Assembly (NCBI RefSeq): GCF_002119525.1
Contig: NZ_CP017916.1
Span: forward strand, 1,922,001 to 1,986,000
DNA from: Vibrio syngnathi
GTDB taxonomy: Bacteria > Pseudomonadota > Gammaproteobacteria > Enterobacterales > Vibrionaceae
Direction: 5' to 3'
Length of the DNA: 64,000 nt
Below, one piece after another: positions 25,690 through 36,547 of this stretch. A program made the translations under genes and the position numbers. The notes below the pieces were generated by a model. The model made no database searches, was not told where the DNA came from, and was given only the letters and a program-made list of their open reading frames with translations. Position 1 is the stretch's first letter. Every line of letters starts with the position of its first letter.

Positions 25690-27063
25690 ATGAAGCGAAT
25701 TGAGCAACTACCAATGCCACCCACTTCTGGTGTTTTAGGACATGTGAGTTATTTAAAAAAGTCCAATGTTCATCAGCAAATGTTGTGTTGGATTAAAGAG
25801 TACGGTGCTCATTTTCGGTTAAAGCTAGGCATGAAAGATGTACTTGTATTATCCGACGCAGCTCAAATCAAGTCCGTATTAAAGTCTCGACCTGATGAGT
25901 TTCGTCGCCTAAAGAATATAGAGAGTGTCTTTGATGAAGTCGGTCTTAATGGCATATTCTCTGCTGAAGAGGAACGTTGGAAGCATCAACGGAAACTAAC
26001 AGAGCCTATGTTTCAGCCAAGTCACCTGAAATATTTTCACCCCCAGTTAAGCGTGATTACAGAACGTTTTGGAAAGCACCTTGAAATGCTCGCAGAATCC
26101 GGAGAAGTGGTCGAACTCGTAGCAGAGTTTAAAAAATACACGGTCGATGTGACATCGCTACTGGCCTTCGGCGAGGACTTTAACTCTATAGAACAAACGA
26201 CGGTGCCACTAAGTAAAAGCTTACAAAACGTGTTTCCAGTAATAAATCAGCGCTGTAGCTCTCCCATTCCATTATGGCGTTTTTTCAAAACAAGAAAAGA
26301 CAAGCAGTTTGATGCCAGTTTGGAAGAGATCGGGCATTTCGTTTATGGGTGTATTGAAAAACAACGAGCACGTCTGGTTCGCGAACCAACCCTTAAAGAT
26401 TCACCAGAAAACATGCTGCAAATCATGCTATTGGAACAAGAACAAGATTCATCATTAACTGACCAAGATATTGTTGCCAATGCTATTACCCTTCTATTGG
26501 CGGGTGAAGATACCACCGCGAATACACTGGCTTGGATGGCGTTCTTAGTCAGCGGTAATCGTAGTAGTGAGTTGGCCTTACAAGATGAACTTGACGCCCT
26601 TGGTAAGAGAAAGGTCTTAGAATGGCCTATTCCTCGTACACCTTATATGACAGCAGTGATGTATGAAGCCATGCGATTAAAGCCGGTAGCGCCACAACTC
26701 TACTTGGAGCCTACACGAGACACTCAGATTGGTGACATCGAAGTAAAAAAAGGTACGCCAGTTTTTGTGATGCTACATGCGAATGGTTTTGACCCAGATT
26801 TATTTGAAGATCCAACAACGTTTGACCCGAATCGTTGGATAGAAAAAGATGGCGCTTCGTTCTCTAACCTTCAGCCGTTTGGTGGAGGAGCAAGGCTATG
26901 CCCTGGACGCTCATTGGCCATGATGGAAATTAAACTCGCCTTTCATACATTGTTTAAAGAATTCAGCATCGAACCACAACAAGCCCCTGAAACTGTGGTT
27001 GAACAGTTTGCGTTCACGATGTCTCCCGTTGGGTTTAATGTGAAAATAACCAAGCGAAGTTAG
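25690..27063 (+). CDS. Cytochrome P450
   Basis: The 457-residue P450 has the I-helix oxygen-binding motif AGEDTT (271-276), the K-helix EAMR (ExxR, 326-329) and the haem signature FGGGARLCPG with ligand Cys404. There is no N-terminal membrane anchor, so it is a soluble bacterial class enzyme that needs external redox partners; no ferredoxin or reductase gene lies nearby. Substrate is unknown. AAGGAAATGTAA precedes the ATG. It lies immediately beyond the integrase, is monocistronic and has its own terminator. Confidence 0.93.
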   Translation: MKRIEQLPMPPTSGVLGHVSYLKKSNVHQQMLCWIKEYGAHFRLKLGMKDVLVLSDAAQIKSVLKSRPDEFRRLKNIESVFDEVGLNGIFSAEEERWKHQRKLTEPMFQPSHLKYFHPQLSVITERFGKHLEMLAESGEVVELVAEFKKYTVDVTSLLAFGEDFNSIEQTTVPLSKSLQNVFPVINQRCSSPIPLWRFFKTRKDKQFDASLEEIGHFVYGCIEKQRARLVREPTLKDSPENMLQIMLLEQEQDSSLTDQDIVANAITLLLAGEDTTANTLAWMAFLVSGNRSSELALQDELDALGKRKVLEWPIPRTPYMTAVMYEAMRLKPVAPQLYLEPTRDTQIGDIEVKKGTPVFVMLHANGFDPDLFEDPTTFDPNRWIEKDGASFSNLQPFGGGARLCPGRSLAMMEIKLAFHTLFKEFSIEPQQAPETVVEQFAFTMSPVGFNVKITKRS

Positions 27064-27094
27064 CTTACAAATAAAGGTATCGAGAACCAATAAT

Positions 27095-27126
27095 AGAGAG
27101 CCGATATTTCGGCTCTCTCGTCTATT
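27095..27126 (+). terminator. Rho-independent terminator after the P450 gene
   Basis: A perfect 10-bp stem AGAGAGCCGA/TCGGCTCTCT with loop TATT is followed by a weak T-rich stretch (CGTCTATT). Confidence 0.7.
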
Positions 27127-27211
27127 AGGGCAAATACAAGTGAGACCCAAATGAGGAATTCAATATAATCAGAAACCGAGGCGAACGTAGATGCAGCATG
27201 CCAAGTATCGT

Positions 27212-27607
27212 CTACTCGTATATATTCCCGTTATGCTTCAGCCAGCCATGAGCATGGTGATTCCGAGGGTCTTTGTGAGTCCAGTGCATTACGCCACCTT
27301 TCTTGTTCCATTCATACTCTCCATAAAATTCAACTCTATCGCCCTTTCTCAATCCCTGAATGCGAGGAGCTAAATCAATATTATGTGCCACCAGCAAAGT
27401 TTGTCCGCTGTCGAGTCTTAAGATAAATTTCTGATGTCGAGATCCTTTGTTATCGTCTGGAAGCAATCGTGAAACTAAACCCGACCCACGTACTTGAACA
27501 TCACTTTGTTGATCTTGGTAAGCTTGCTTAAGTCGCTCATCATTGGCCTGAACATGGCTGACACCAAAGCAGAGCAATACCAAAAATAGAGTAATAAACT
27601 TTTTCAT
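27212..27607 (-). CDS. DUF3465-family exported protein
   Basis: A 131-residue protein starting MKKFITLFLVLLCFGVSHVQA, a signal peptide, followed by a small beta-rich domain: SRHQKFILRLDSGQTLLVAH, GDRVEFYGEYEWN and WTHKDPRNHHAHGWLKHNG. This matches the DUF3465 family, whose role is unknown. The histidine-rich end may bind metal. The internal ATG at 27607 was chosen because it places the signal peptide at the N terminus. Confidence 0.8.
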   Translation of the reverse strand: MKKFITLFLVLLCFGVSHVQANDERLKQAYQDQQSDVQVRGSGLVSRLLPDDNKGSRHQKFILRLDSGQTLLVAHNIDLAPRIQGLRKGDRVEFYGEYEWNKKGGVMHWTHKDPRNHHAHGWLKHNGNIYE

Positions 27608-27674
27608 TCCTTTTATTCCTTTCTTTTCCATACAGGGATATCCATTGAGGCTACAAATCTACGTAAGTATCAAT

Positions 27675-27977
27675 TTAACGATGCTTATACTGAGTTGGGC
27701 AATAACCTCTAGATACATCTGAACTACGAAGTTTTACGTGCTTGGTAGAGCGACCAGAAACGCGAGTACGCCACAACTTGAAACTGCCAAGCTTCAAACA
27801 ACTGCGCATCAAGCGAATTACCTCTGATTCATTTAAACCAAATTGCAGTTCTATTGCTTCAAACGGTGTTCTGTCTTCCCACGCCATTTCAATAATTCTT
27901 GATTCAGTCTCTTTAGATAACATCATTACCTGCTCATCTTCAATTAAATGAACAGAAATACGTTCCTTCTTGCTCAT
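27675..27977 (-). CDS. TIGR03643-like conserved small protein
   Basis: The core ETESRIIEMAWEDRTPFEAI followed by QFGLNESEVIRLMRSCLK and FKLWRTRVSGRSTKHVKLRS matches what I recall of the TIGR03643 family, small proteins of unknown function in marine gammaproteobacteria. The N-terminal part looks like a helix-turn-helix of a sigma/TrpR-like kind (inference). The start at 27977 lacks a good Shine-Dalgarno site; an internal ATG around residue 18 is an alternative. Confidence 0.65.
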   Translation of the reverse strand: MSKKERISVHLIEDEQVMMLSKETESRIIEMAWEDRTPFEAIELQFGLNESEVIRLMRSCLKLGSFKLWRTRVSGRSTKHVKLRSSDVSRGYCPTQYKHR

Positions 27978-28051
27978 TAGATCAAAGACTTATCGCTTAA
28001 ATTGAAGAACCCCAACATCCAACAAAGCAACAAAGCAACGGCAGAATTACC

Positions 28052-28121
28052 AAGTCATCAAGTCATCAAGTCATCAAGTCATCAAGTCATCAAGTCATCA
28101 AGTCATCAAGTCATCAAGTCA
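28052..28121. repeat. Octanucleotide tract (AAGTCATC) x 8.75
   Basis: Eight perfect copies of AAGTCATC plus a partial ninth. It is intergenic, about 75 bp upstream of the TIGR03643-like gene start. Such perfect short repeats are prone to slippage and copy-number change. Confidence 0.9.
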
Positions 28122-28286
28122 GTTTATGGCTAAAGATTAAAACAGGATACCGAAGATGCGACATCGCAATAATCTGAACCAATACAAAGTAATTTCGAAA
28201 AACCACGAACCACACTAGGTCGATTTGTAACCACTTATTACATTGAATTTTTAAAATAAATTTCTATCCAAATATTATACTGAACG

Positions 28287-28340
28287 GTGGTCAAATTACG
28301 CCATAATTATCATAGGCGAAATGACCACGTTCCCTTTTAT
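28287..28340 (+). terminator. Strong nested hairpin, candidate terminator or small-RNA end
   Basis: GTGGTCA (28287-28293) pairs with TGACCAC (28322-28328), and an inner CGCC pairs with GGCG around a 12-base loop. GTTCCCTTTT follows. No gene lies just upstream on the + strand, so it may end an unannotated short transcript. Confidence 0.4.
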
Positions 28341-28470
28341 TCATTACATTTTGGAATGCCAAAATCATTCAATTGAACTCATCAACACAGCTTATCGATT
28401 AAGCAATTGAACTCATAACGTAGACCCTGTACGCTTACACTATGCACACGGTTACTTAATGGAGATCAAG

Positions 28471-28662
28471 ATGAACAAACTACTGACAAGCGCCATGGAA
28501 CAGAAACAACGAACAACAGTGACCAGTTTATTTGCAAGGAATGGATTTAAGATCGCAGCCACTGATTTTGATGATGTGACTTTTGAGCGTGAAAGCGTGT
28601 TGGTCAATGTTCGATTCGATGCATCTTCCAACGTTGAATCGATTTCGGTTCTAAACGACTAA
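28471..28662 (+). CDS. Small protein of unknown function
   Basis: A 63-residue protein starting MNKLLTSAMEQKQRTTVTSL from an ATG with GGAG six bases upstream. It has no signal peptide or membrane segment and ends ASSNVESISVLND. I do not recognise the family. The good ribosome-binding site and normal amino-acid composition are the only support. Confidence 0.55.
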   Translation: MNKLLTSAMEQKQRTTVTSLFARNGFKIAATDFDDVTFERESVLVNVRFDASSNVESISVLND

Positions 28663-28869
28663 AGAGAGTCTCGATGACAAGCAGGTCGCTAAAATGATTG
28701 AATGTCCAATATTCGAGTCATTATAGCGTATCTTGCTTGCTGTCCTTTGCTACTTAATCCCCACCCTCTTCTTTTCCAAAAGCCACCGAGTGACAATTAG
28801 GCCAATAACTCGCAATTCCATGAGCTTGGCTTATATTTATTAATACCCTTTGAACAAAAATTCGAAATA

Positions 28870-29295
28870 ATGCCTATGTTCCTAACTCGGTTAATTTATG
28901 TCAGCACACTTTCCGAATGTTGTGATTCCAAAGCGCTGGAAGAAATACTCACTATCTCACGAGACCACAACCGGCAGAGCCATCTCACAGGGCTTCTCAG
29001 CCATAATCAAAAGTACTTTCTTCAGTGCATTGAAGGCTCTAGAGATGCGGTTAACCATACCTACAATCACATCCTAAACGATAAGCGACACGAGAGAGTG
29101 ACCATACTGTATTTTAAGGAAATTGATTGTCGAGAGTTTGGAGATTGGTCGATGGGAGACATTCCACTGTCCTATTTAACCGAGCTGTTGAACTTACAGT
29201 TTTCTACATCTGATCAATTTAACCCATACGAAATGTCTGGCGAAAGTGCTTATAAAATGCTTTTAGAGTTAAAGAAAAATTTGCCGTCTGAGTGA
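28870..29295 (+). CDS. BLUF-domain blue-light photoreceptor (stand-alone)
   Basis: The 141-residue protein is a BLUF domain plus a short helical tail. The flavin-site residues are present: Tyr10 in RLIYVS, Asn34 in HNRQSHLTGLL, Gln52 in YFLQCIEG, and Trp93/Met95 in GDWSMGD. BLUF proteins bind FAD and switch a Tyr-Gln hydrogen-bond network on blue light. There is no attached output domain, so it must signal by protein-protein contact; a partner is not evident among the neighbours. The ribosome-binding site is weak. Confidence 0.92.
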   Translation: MPMFLTRLIYVSTLSECCDSKALEEILTISRDHNRQSHLTGLLSHNQKYFLQCIEGSRDAVNHTYNHILNDKRHERVTILYFKEIDCREFGDWSMGDIPLSYLTELLNLQFSTSDQFNPYEMSGESAYKMLLELKKNLPSE

Positions 29296-29312
29296 CCTGA
29301 CTTAAAAACGGC

Positions 29313-29360
29313 AAATCTTGAAATCTTGAAATCTTGAAATCTTGAAATCTTGAAATCTTG
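29313..29360. repeat. Octanucleotide tract (AAATCTTG) x 6
   Basis: Six perfect copies of AAATCTTG follow directly after the BLUF gene stop (18 bp away). A different 8-bp repeat lies 1.2 kb upstream. Confidence 0.9.
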
Positions 29361-29400
29361 AAACAGATGATGTCGTTTTGAAGATAAATAATACGCTTCT

Positions 29401-29428
29401 AGCCCGAGTTCATGCTCGGGCTATTCGT
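29401..29428 (+). terminator. Terminator between the BLUF gene and nrdF
   Basis: A perfect stem AGCCCGAG/CTCGGGCT with loop TTCATG is followed by ATTCGTTT. It lies between convergent genes and may serve both. Confidence 0.7.
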
Positions 29429-32541
<3,113 letters not shown>

Positions 32542-32549
<8 letters not shown>

Positions 32550-32940
32550 GATGTTTCCAAAATTGTTCTAACCCATTTGTCACGATATCAATATCGCTCT
32601 GGGTTCCAGATAGTTCGAAACGATACAACAGCGGTACATTGCATTTTTCAGCAACAATGGCACCTCCGCGAGCAAAAAGAGCTCCAAAGTTTCGATTTCC
32701 CGAAGCAATCACACCTTTAATCAATGCTCGATTATTCGGGTTATTCAATAGACTTATAACGGAGTTAGGCACAGCTCCTCGCCCCTCACCATCGGCATAA
32801 GTCGGGCATATGAGTACAAACGGTTGCTCAATCTCTAGCGTCCTTCCATTGGCCTCAGTAGGAAGCCTAATCGCAGGTAATCCTAGCTGTTCGACAAACC
32901 GCTTCGTATTCCCCGAAGCGCTAGAGTAATAAACAATCAT
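32542..32940 (-). CDS. nrdI: NrdI flavodoxin-like RNR activator
   Basis: The 132-residue protein starts [20 protein letters not shown] with the flavodoxin phosphate loop, and [18 protein letters not shown] matches NrdI. It supplies the oxidant that assembles the Mn2-tyrosyl radical cofactor in NrdF. It overlaps nrdE by 8 bp and nrdH by 1 bp, so translation is coupled. Confidence 0.95.
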
Positions 32941-33161
32941 TAACCCAACGCGCTGATCATGTCAGGTCTAAAACCAGACCAATGGCGGTCATTGACGACA
33001 ACCACGGGAGCTTGTCGATACCCCATTGATTGAACCCTTTCCATTGCGATTTCGTCGCACGTTAAATCAACAACGGTATGCTCAATACCTTTGCTCTGTA
33101 ACGCCTTAACCGTTGCTGTGCATTGCACACACTGTGGCTTGGAATAAACGATGACATCCAT
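32940..33161 (-). CDS. nrdH: NrdH glutaredoxin-like electron donor
   Basis: The 73-residue protein starts MDVIVYSKPQCVQCTATVKA with active site CVQC, and ends DRHWSGFRPDMISALG, the WSGFRPD motif of NrdH redoxins. It reduces NrdE. The ATG at 33161 has GAGG about nine bases upstream; an in-frame TTG five codons earlier overlaps that site. It is the first gene of nrdHIEF, and a Fur-box-like sequence lies just upstream. Confidence 0.95.
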   Translation of the reverse strand: MDVIVYSKPQCVQCTATVKALQSKGIEHTVVDLTCDEIAMERVQSMGYRQAPVVVVNDRHWSGFRPDMISALG

Positions 33162-33183
33162 ATTATACAACCTCAACTAAATC

Positions 33184-33204
33184 TTAATGATAATCATTAT
33201 TAAT
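33184..33204. promoter_or_regulatory. Fur box upstream of nrdHIEF
   Basis: TTAATGATAATCATTATTAA with core AATGAT-A-ATCATT matches the consensus GATAATGATAATCATTATC closely. It lies 23 bp upstream of the nrdH start. It suggests derepression of the class Ib reductase when iron is scarce. Confidence 0.85.
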
Positions 33205-33293
33205 AAATAATGGCACATATAGTATTTGGGATTTATGTTTTGTCAACATATTGATCCTCTCCCTAAAGACCATAGACAATACATGGTTGATAT

Positions 33294-33316
33294 GCAAATG
33301 ATAATCAATATCATCT
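33294..33316. promoter_or_regulatory. Second Fur box, upstream of sufA
   Basis: AAATGATAATCAATATCAT lies 31 bp before the sufA GTG start. Together with the box at 33184 it would make the nrd-suf intergenic region a divergent iron-responsive promoter. Confidence 0.75.
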
Positions 33317-33346
33317 ATTATCACCAGTCAAATATGGAGCAGTAAG

Positions 33347-33715
33347 GTGAGTATTTCGAGTTCCGGTTCTAATGACATATCCATACATGATATGGAGTGG
33401 CAAGGCGTTACGTTAAGTGAAAGTGCCGCAAACAGAATTTCCCAGTTATCACATGGGCAAAAGCACTTCCACCTCACGGTTAAGTCCTCTGGCTGTACGG
33501 GGTTTGCATATGAAGTGGCGCTGATCGATTCGCCATCCGATGACGACATCAAGTACGAATCACATGACGTCATTTTCTATATTGCACTCAAAGCCCTACC
33601 TATGATCGATGGCACAGAGGTCGACTTTGTGCATCAGGGTTTAAACAGTAATTTTGTATACAAAAATCCCAAAGTGAAGAACCTTTGTGGATGTGGCGAG
33701 AGTTTTGGAGTTTAA
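33347..33715 (+). CDS. sufA: SufA-type A-type iron-sulfur carrier
   Basis: The 122-residue protein carries the A-type carrier motif: Cys in KSSGCTGFAYEV and the C-terminal pair LCGCGESF. The fold and spacing match SufA/IscA, which carry Fe-S clusters to apoproteins. It starts at GTG with GGAG about nine bases upstream and is the first gene of the suf operon, 2 bp before the sufB remnant. A non-conserved N-terminal tail of about 18 residues is present. It is the best preserved member of the operon along with sufE. Confidence 0.88.
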   Translation: MSISSSGSNDISIHDMEWQGVTLSESAANRISQLSHGQKHFHLTVKSSGCTGFAYEVALIDSPSDDDIKYESHDVIFYIALKALPMIDGTEVDFVHQGLNSNFVYKNPKVKNLCGCGESFGV

Positions 33716-33717
33716 CC

Positions 33718-34798
33718 ATGTGCGCATTAGAAACGCAGTCTGAAGCTAAAACGCTACTTGACGTTGAAACGCAACCAAAAATTGAAATGCGACCAAACGC
33801 TGAAACGCGACCTGAAATTGACACGCAGCCTGAAGTTACAGAGTTACTGCAGAGCAGTCACTATCGTGAAGGTTTCTACACTGAGTTATCTTCAGATACT
33901 TTGTCGAAGGGAATCAACGAACAAGTCGTTCGAGCAATCTCCGCAAAACGTAACGAACCCGAACACGCAGATACCGAAACCTATTTATCTTCTGCATATC
34001 AATTCCGGAAAACAAGGCGATATATCAAGCTACAGAAGCCATATTGAAGTCGCAGATCATGCGGAAGTCACCGTCATCGAACACCATGTTTCACAGGGAA
34101 GCGGTAGAGACGTAACACTATCTCGCTTAACACAACACGTTGGCTGCGGTGCTCACTACCATCACACTAAAATTGTCGAAGAAGCCTCAAATCAACATCA
34201 TTTCGGTCATAACGATTTGGTGGTTAATGCGCATGCTAACGCCTACTCTTGTTGTTTGCTCTACTCCGGCCAATTGATACGACATCAAGTAAGTTCAGAG
34301 CTCAATGGCGAACAAGGTTTTGTTGCTATGGATAGTATTTCACTCCCCCAAGGTGAGGCGATTTTTGATACTCGCACCTATTTGAAGCACAACTCTCCTC
34401 ACTGCCAAAGTGAACAAAATCATAAAACCATCGCTCGAAACCAATCTAAGTCTGTTTTTGATGGCATGATCTATGTTGACCCTATCGCGCAAAAAACAGA
34501 TGGACAAATGGACACCCACAGTCTAATTCTAGGCGATGACGCCCAAGTAAACTCTAAACCTCAATTAGAGATTTATGCGGACGACGTCAAATGCAGCCAT
34601 GGTGCGACAACAGGGCAAATCGACCCTAACCAAATCAACTACTTACGATCTAGAGGAATACCAAAAAAGCGAGCCAAACACATGATTACCTCTGCGTTTG
34701 TCATTGACGTTACCGATAGAATTAAACACCCCGCCCTAAGACAATCTGCGGTAGATAAAATCAATGCGTCACTCAATAAAGGATGTCCAAATGATTGA
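33718..34798 (+). pseudogene. sufB'-'sufD deletion fusion (sufC lost)
   Basis: The frame from ATG 33718 encodes the SufB N terminus (EVTELLQSSHYREGFYTELS, SDTLSKGINEQVVRAISAKR) up to NEPE near 33963. From there the sequence matches the C-terminal two thirds of SufD in another frame: PIYLLHINSGKQGDISSYRS, QHVGCGAHYHHTKI, KPQLEIYADDVKCSHGATTG, YLRSRGIPKKRA. About 400 codons of SufB, all of SufC and the start of SufD are missing. The SufB frame runs on out of phase to a stop at 34047. The scaffold complex SufBC2D cannot be made from this locus. Six 18-bp in-frame repeats lie at the sufB start. Confidence 0.85.
33727..33834 (+). repeat. Six 18-bp in-frame repeats at the sufB start
   Basis: Units start at 33727, 33745, 33763, 33781, 33799 and 33817. 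The last four are best preserved and encode [VIA]-[ED]-[TM]-[QR]-P-[KNE]. They add about 36 acidic/Pro-rich residues to the SufB N terminus, which is normally short. Confidence 0.75.
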
Positions 34799-36022
34799 TT
34801 CGAGCGAAAAGACAAGCCCTTGGTTTAACGACTTCCCGGCTCTAAGAACTCAAGTTTACGACAAGCCTTTGGTCTATTTAGACAGTGCTGCGACGGCCCA
34901 AACCCCTCAAGTCGTTATCGACCGCATGACTCAGTTCTATCAACATGATTATGCGAGTGTTCATCGCGGCGTCCATTATCTCAGCTCTAAAGCCACCGAA
35001 GAAATGGAACAAGTGAGAGAGAAACTTGCTCAGTTCATTTCAGCTCAATCCCGAGAAACTATTGTTTTTACCAAAGGGACGACAGAAGCCATCAACCTTG
35101 TTGCTAATAGCTATTTACGCCCTAGGTTAAAAGCGGGGGACGAAATCATCGTAACGGAGATGGAACATCACGCCAACCTTGTCCCCTGGCAGATGCTTTC
35201 TGAAATTTATAACGTCAACATTCGTGTTTGGCCAATGGCAAAAAATGGTTACTTAAATCTCAAAGACCTTGTCTCGTTAATGAATACAAAGACAAAACTG
35301 CTGGCGATTAGCCACGTGTCGAATGTTTTAGGTCGCACAAACTCTATTAAGACCATTGTCAAAGCAGCACATAAAGCAAAAGTCCCCGTGTTAGTCGACG
35401 GTGCTCAAGCTGTCATGCACCATGAAGTCAATGTGACGGACCTCGATTGTGATTTCTACGCCTTCTCTGGGCACAAACTCTATGGCCCGACAGGCATCGG
35501 CGTGCTTTATGCAAAAAAACACATCTCGACAACATGGTGCCATGGGAAGGCGGCGGAGCCATGATCGATCAAGTGACCCTGCCTTTGGGAACCTCGTTTG
35601 GCCAAGCTCCGTGGAAGTTCGAAGCGGGCACTCCGAATATTGCAGGCATTTTAGGTTTAGGCGCCGCTCTAGACTACATAGAAACTATCGGCTTCAAAGA
35701 GATCTCTGACTATGAAAAAAATGTAATGAATTATTTGGTGGAGAGCATTAGACAGATACCAGCAATAGAGCTCTATGGCGATGATGATAACCGCACGGGC
35801 GTTTTGGCTTTTAATATGAAAAATCAACACTCTTTTGATGTGGGTTCATTCTTAGATAGATATGGTATTGCGATTCGTACCGGGCATCTCTGCGCAATGC
35901 CCCTTATAAAACGACTCGGTCAGAACTCGCTGTGTCGCGCATCGATTGGCATGTACACAAGGCCCAAATACATAGACGCCTTGTGCCAATCACTAAAGCG
36001 AATCCACCAACTGTTAAGGTAG
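34791..36022 (+). pseudogene. sufS: sufS cysteine desulfurase with a -1 frame break in an A7 tract
   Basis: The first frame starts MIDSSEKTSPWFNDFPALRT and includes the PLP lysine region FSGHKLYGPTG, then leaves the family sequence after LYAKK and stops at 35564. The second frame continues with MVPWEGGGAMIDQVTLPLG, FEAGTPNIAGILGLGAAL and the active-site Cys in RTGHLCAMPL, ending at 36022. The break is at GCAAAAAAACAC (about 35512-35521). One more A would restore the frame, giving LYAKKTHLDNMVPWEGGG. The tract is also in the correct phase for -1 slippage (A AAA AAA), so some full-length protein may be made. The start overlaps the sufD end by 8 bp. Confidence 0.8.
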
Positions 36023-36025
36023 CTT

Positions 36026-36427
36026 ATGTCCCCTGAAAAGCTCCAGAAAAACTTCGAGCGATGCGCTGACTGGGAAGAACGTTATATGTATTTGATAGAA
36101 TTGGGGGACCGATTAGAGCCCTTCCCTGTGACAAAGATGAATAAAACACATCTTATCGCAGGCTGCCAAAGTAATGTATGGCTAGATCTTTCCATCAGTC
36201 AACAGAACAAAATGTCGATACAAGCGACCAGTGATTCCTCATTAGTTAAAGGTTTGCTGGCATTGGTTTTGATCGCCTATAACAACCAAAAACCCGAGAG
36301 TATTCTACAGTTCGATATTAAAGGCTGGTTCCGTCAGTTAGATCTAAAATCTCAACTTAGCCCCAGTCGGAGTCAAGGTTTAGAGGCCATAATAAAACAC
36401 ATTCTGTGTCACGCTCGGGCTGTTTAA
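36026..36427 (+). CDS. sufE: SufE-family sulfur acceptor
   Basis: The 133-residue protein starts MSPEKLQKNFERCADWEERY and has the active-site cysteine in HLIAGCQSNVWL. It matches SufE/CsdE proteins, which take sulfur from the desulfurase SufS. The frame is intact. It starts 3 bp after the sufS stop, so it is the last gene of the suf operon. It could still serve another desulfurase, such as a CsdA-type enzyme elsewhere. Confidence 0.9.
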   Translation: MSPEKLQKNFERCADWEERYMYLIELGDRLEPFPVTKMNKTHLIAGCQSNVWLDLSISQQNKMSIQATSDSSLVKGLLALVLIAYNNQKPESILQFDIKGWFRQLDLKSQLSPSRSQGLEAIIKHILCHARAV

Positions 36428-36493
36428 CCTTCAATAAACAATAGCCCAGCATGATTAGATCACGACATTTTGCTTCTTCTAAAAAGCGAACAT

Positions 36494-36526
36494 AAAAAAG
36501 CCCCAACCTAAGTTGGGGCTTCGTTT
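36494..36526. terminator. Bidirectional terminator between sufE and the chemoreceptor gene
   Basis: A perfect 10-bp stem AAGCCCCAAC/GTTGGGGCTT with loop CTAA is followed by CGTTTT on the + strand and, read on the minus strand, by a run of T residues. Confidence 0.85.
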
Positions 36527-36547
36527 TATCTATTTAGCTAACTATCA

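Larger units (their letters stand above)
27978..28470. other. Non-coding stretch with repeats and a hairpin
   Basis: No gene was found. The region holds the AAGTCATC tract (28052-28121), a strong hairpin (28287-28328) and a 13-bp direct repeat CAATTGAACTCAT at 28370-28382 and 28404-28416, the latter shortly upstream of a small gene. Confidence 0.5.

Noticed and set aside
28052..28121. CRISPR array
   Set aside because: The 8-bp units are contiguous and identical with no spacers, so this is a simple sequence repeat.
35534..36022. Independent 162-residue protein
   Set aside because: It is the C-terminal part of SufS, including the active-site cysteine; treated as one broken gene.
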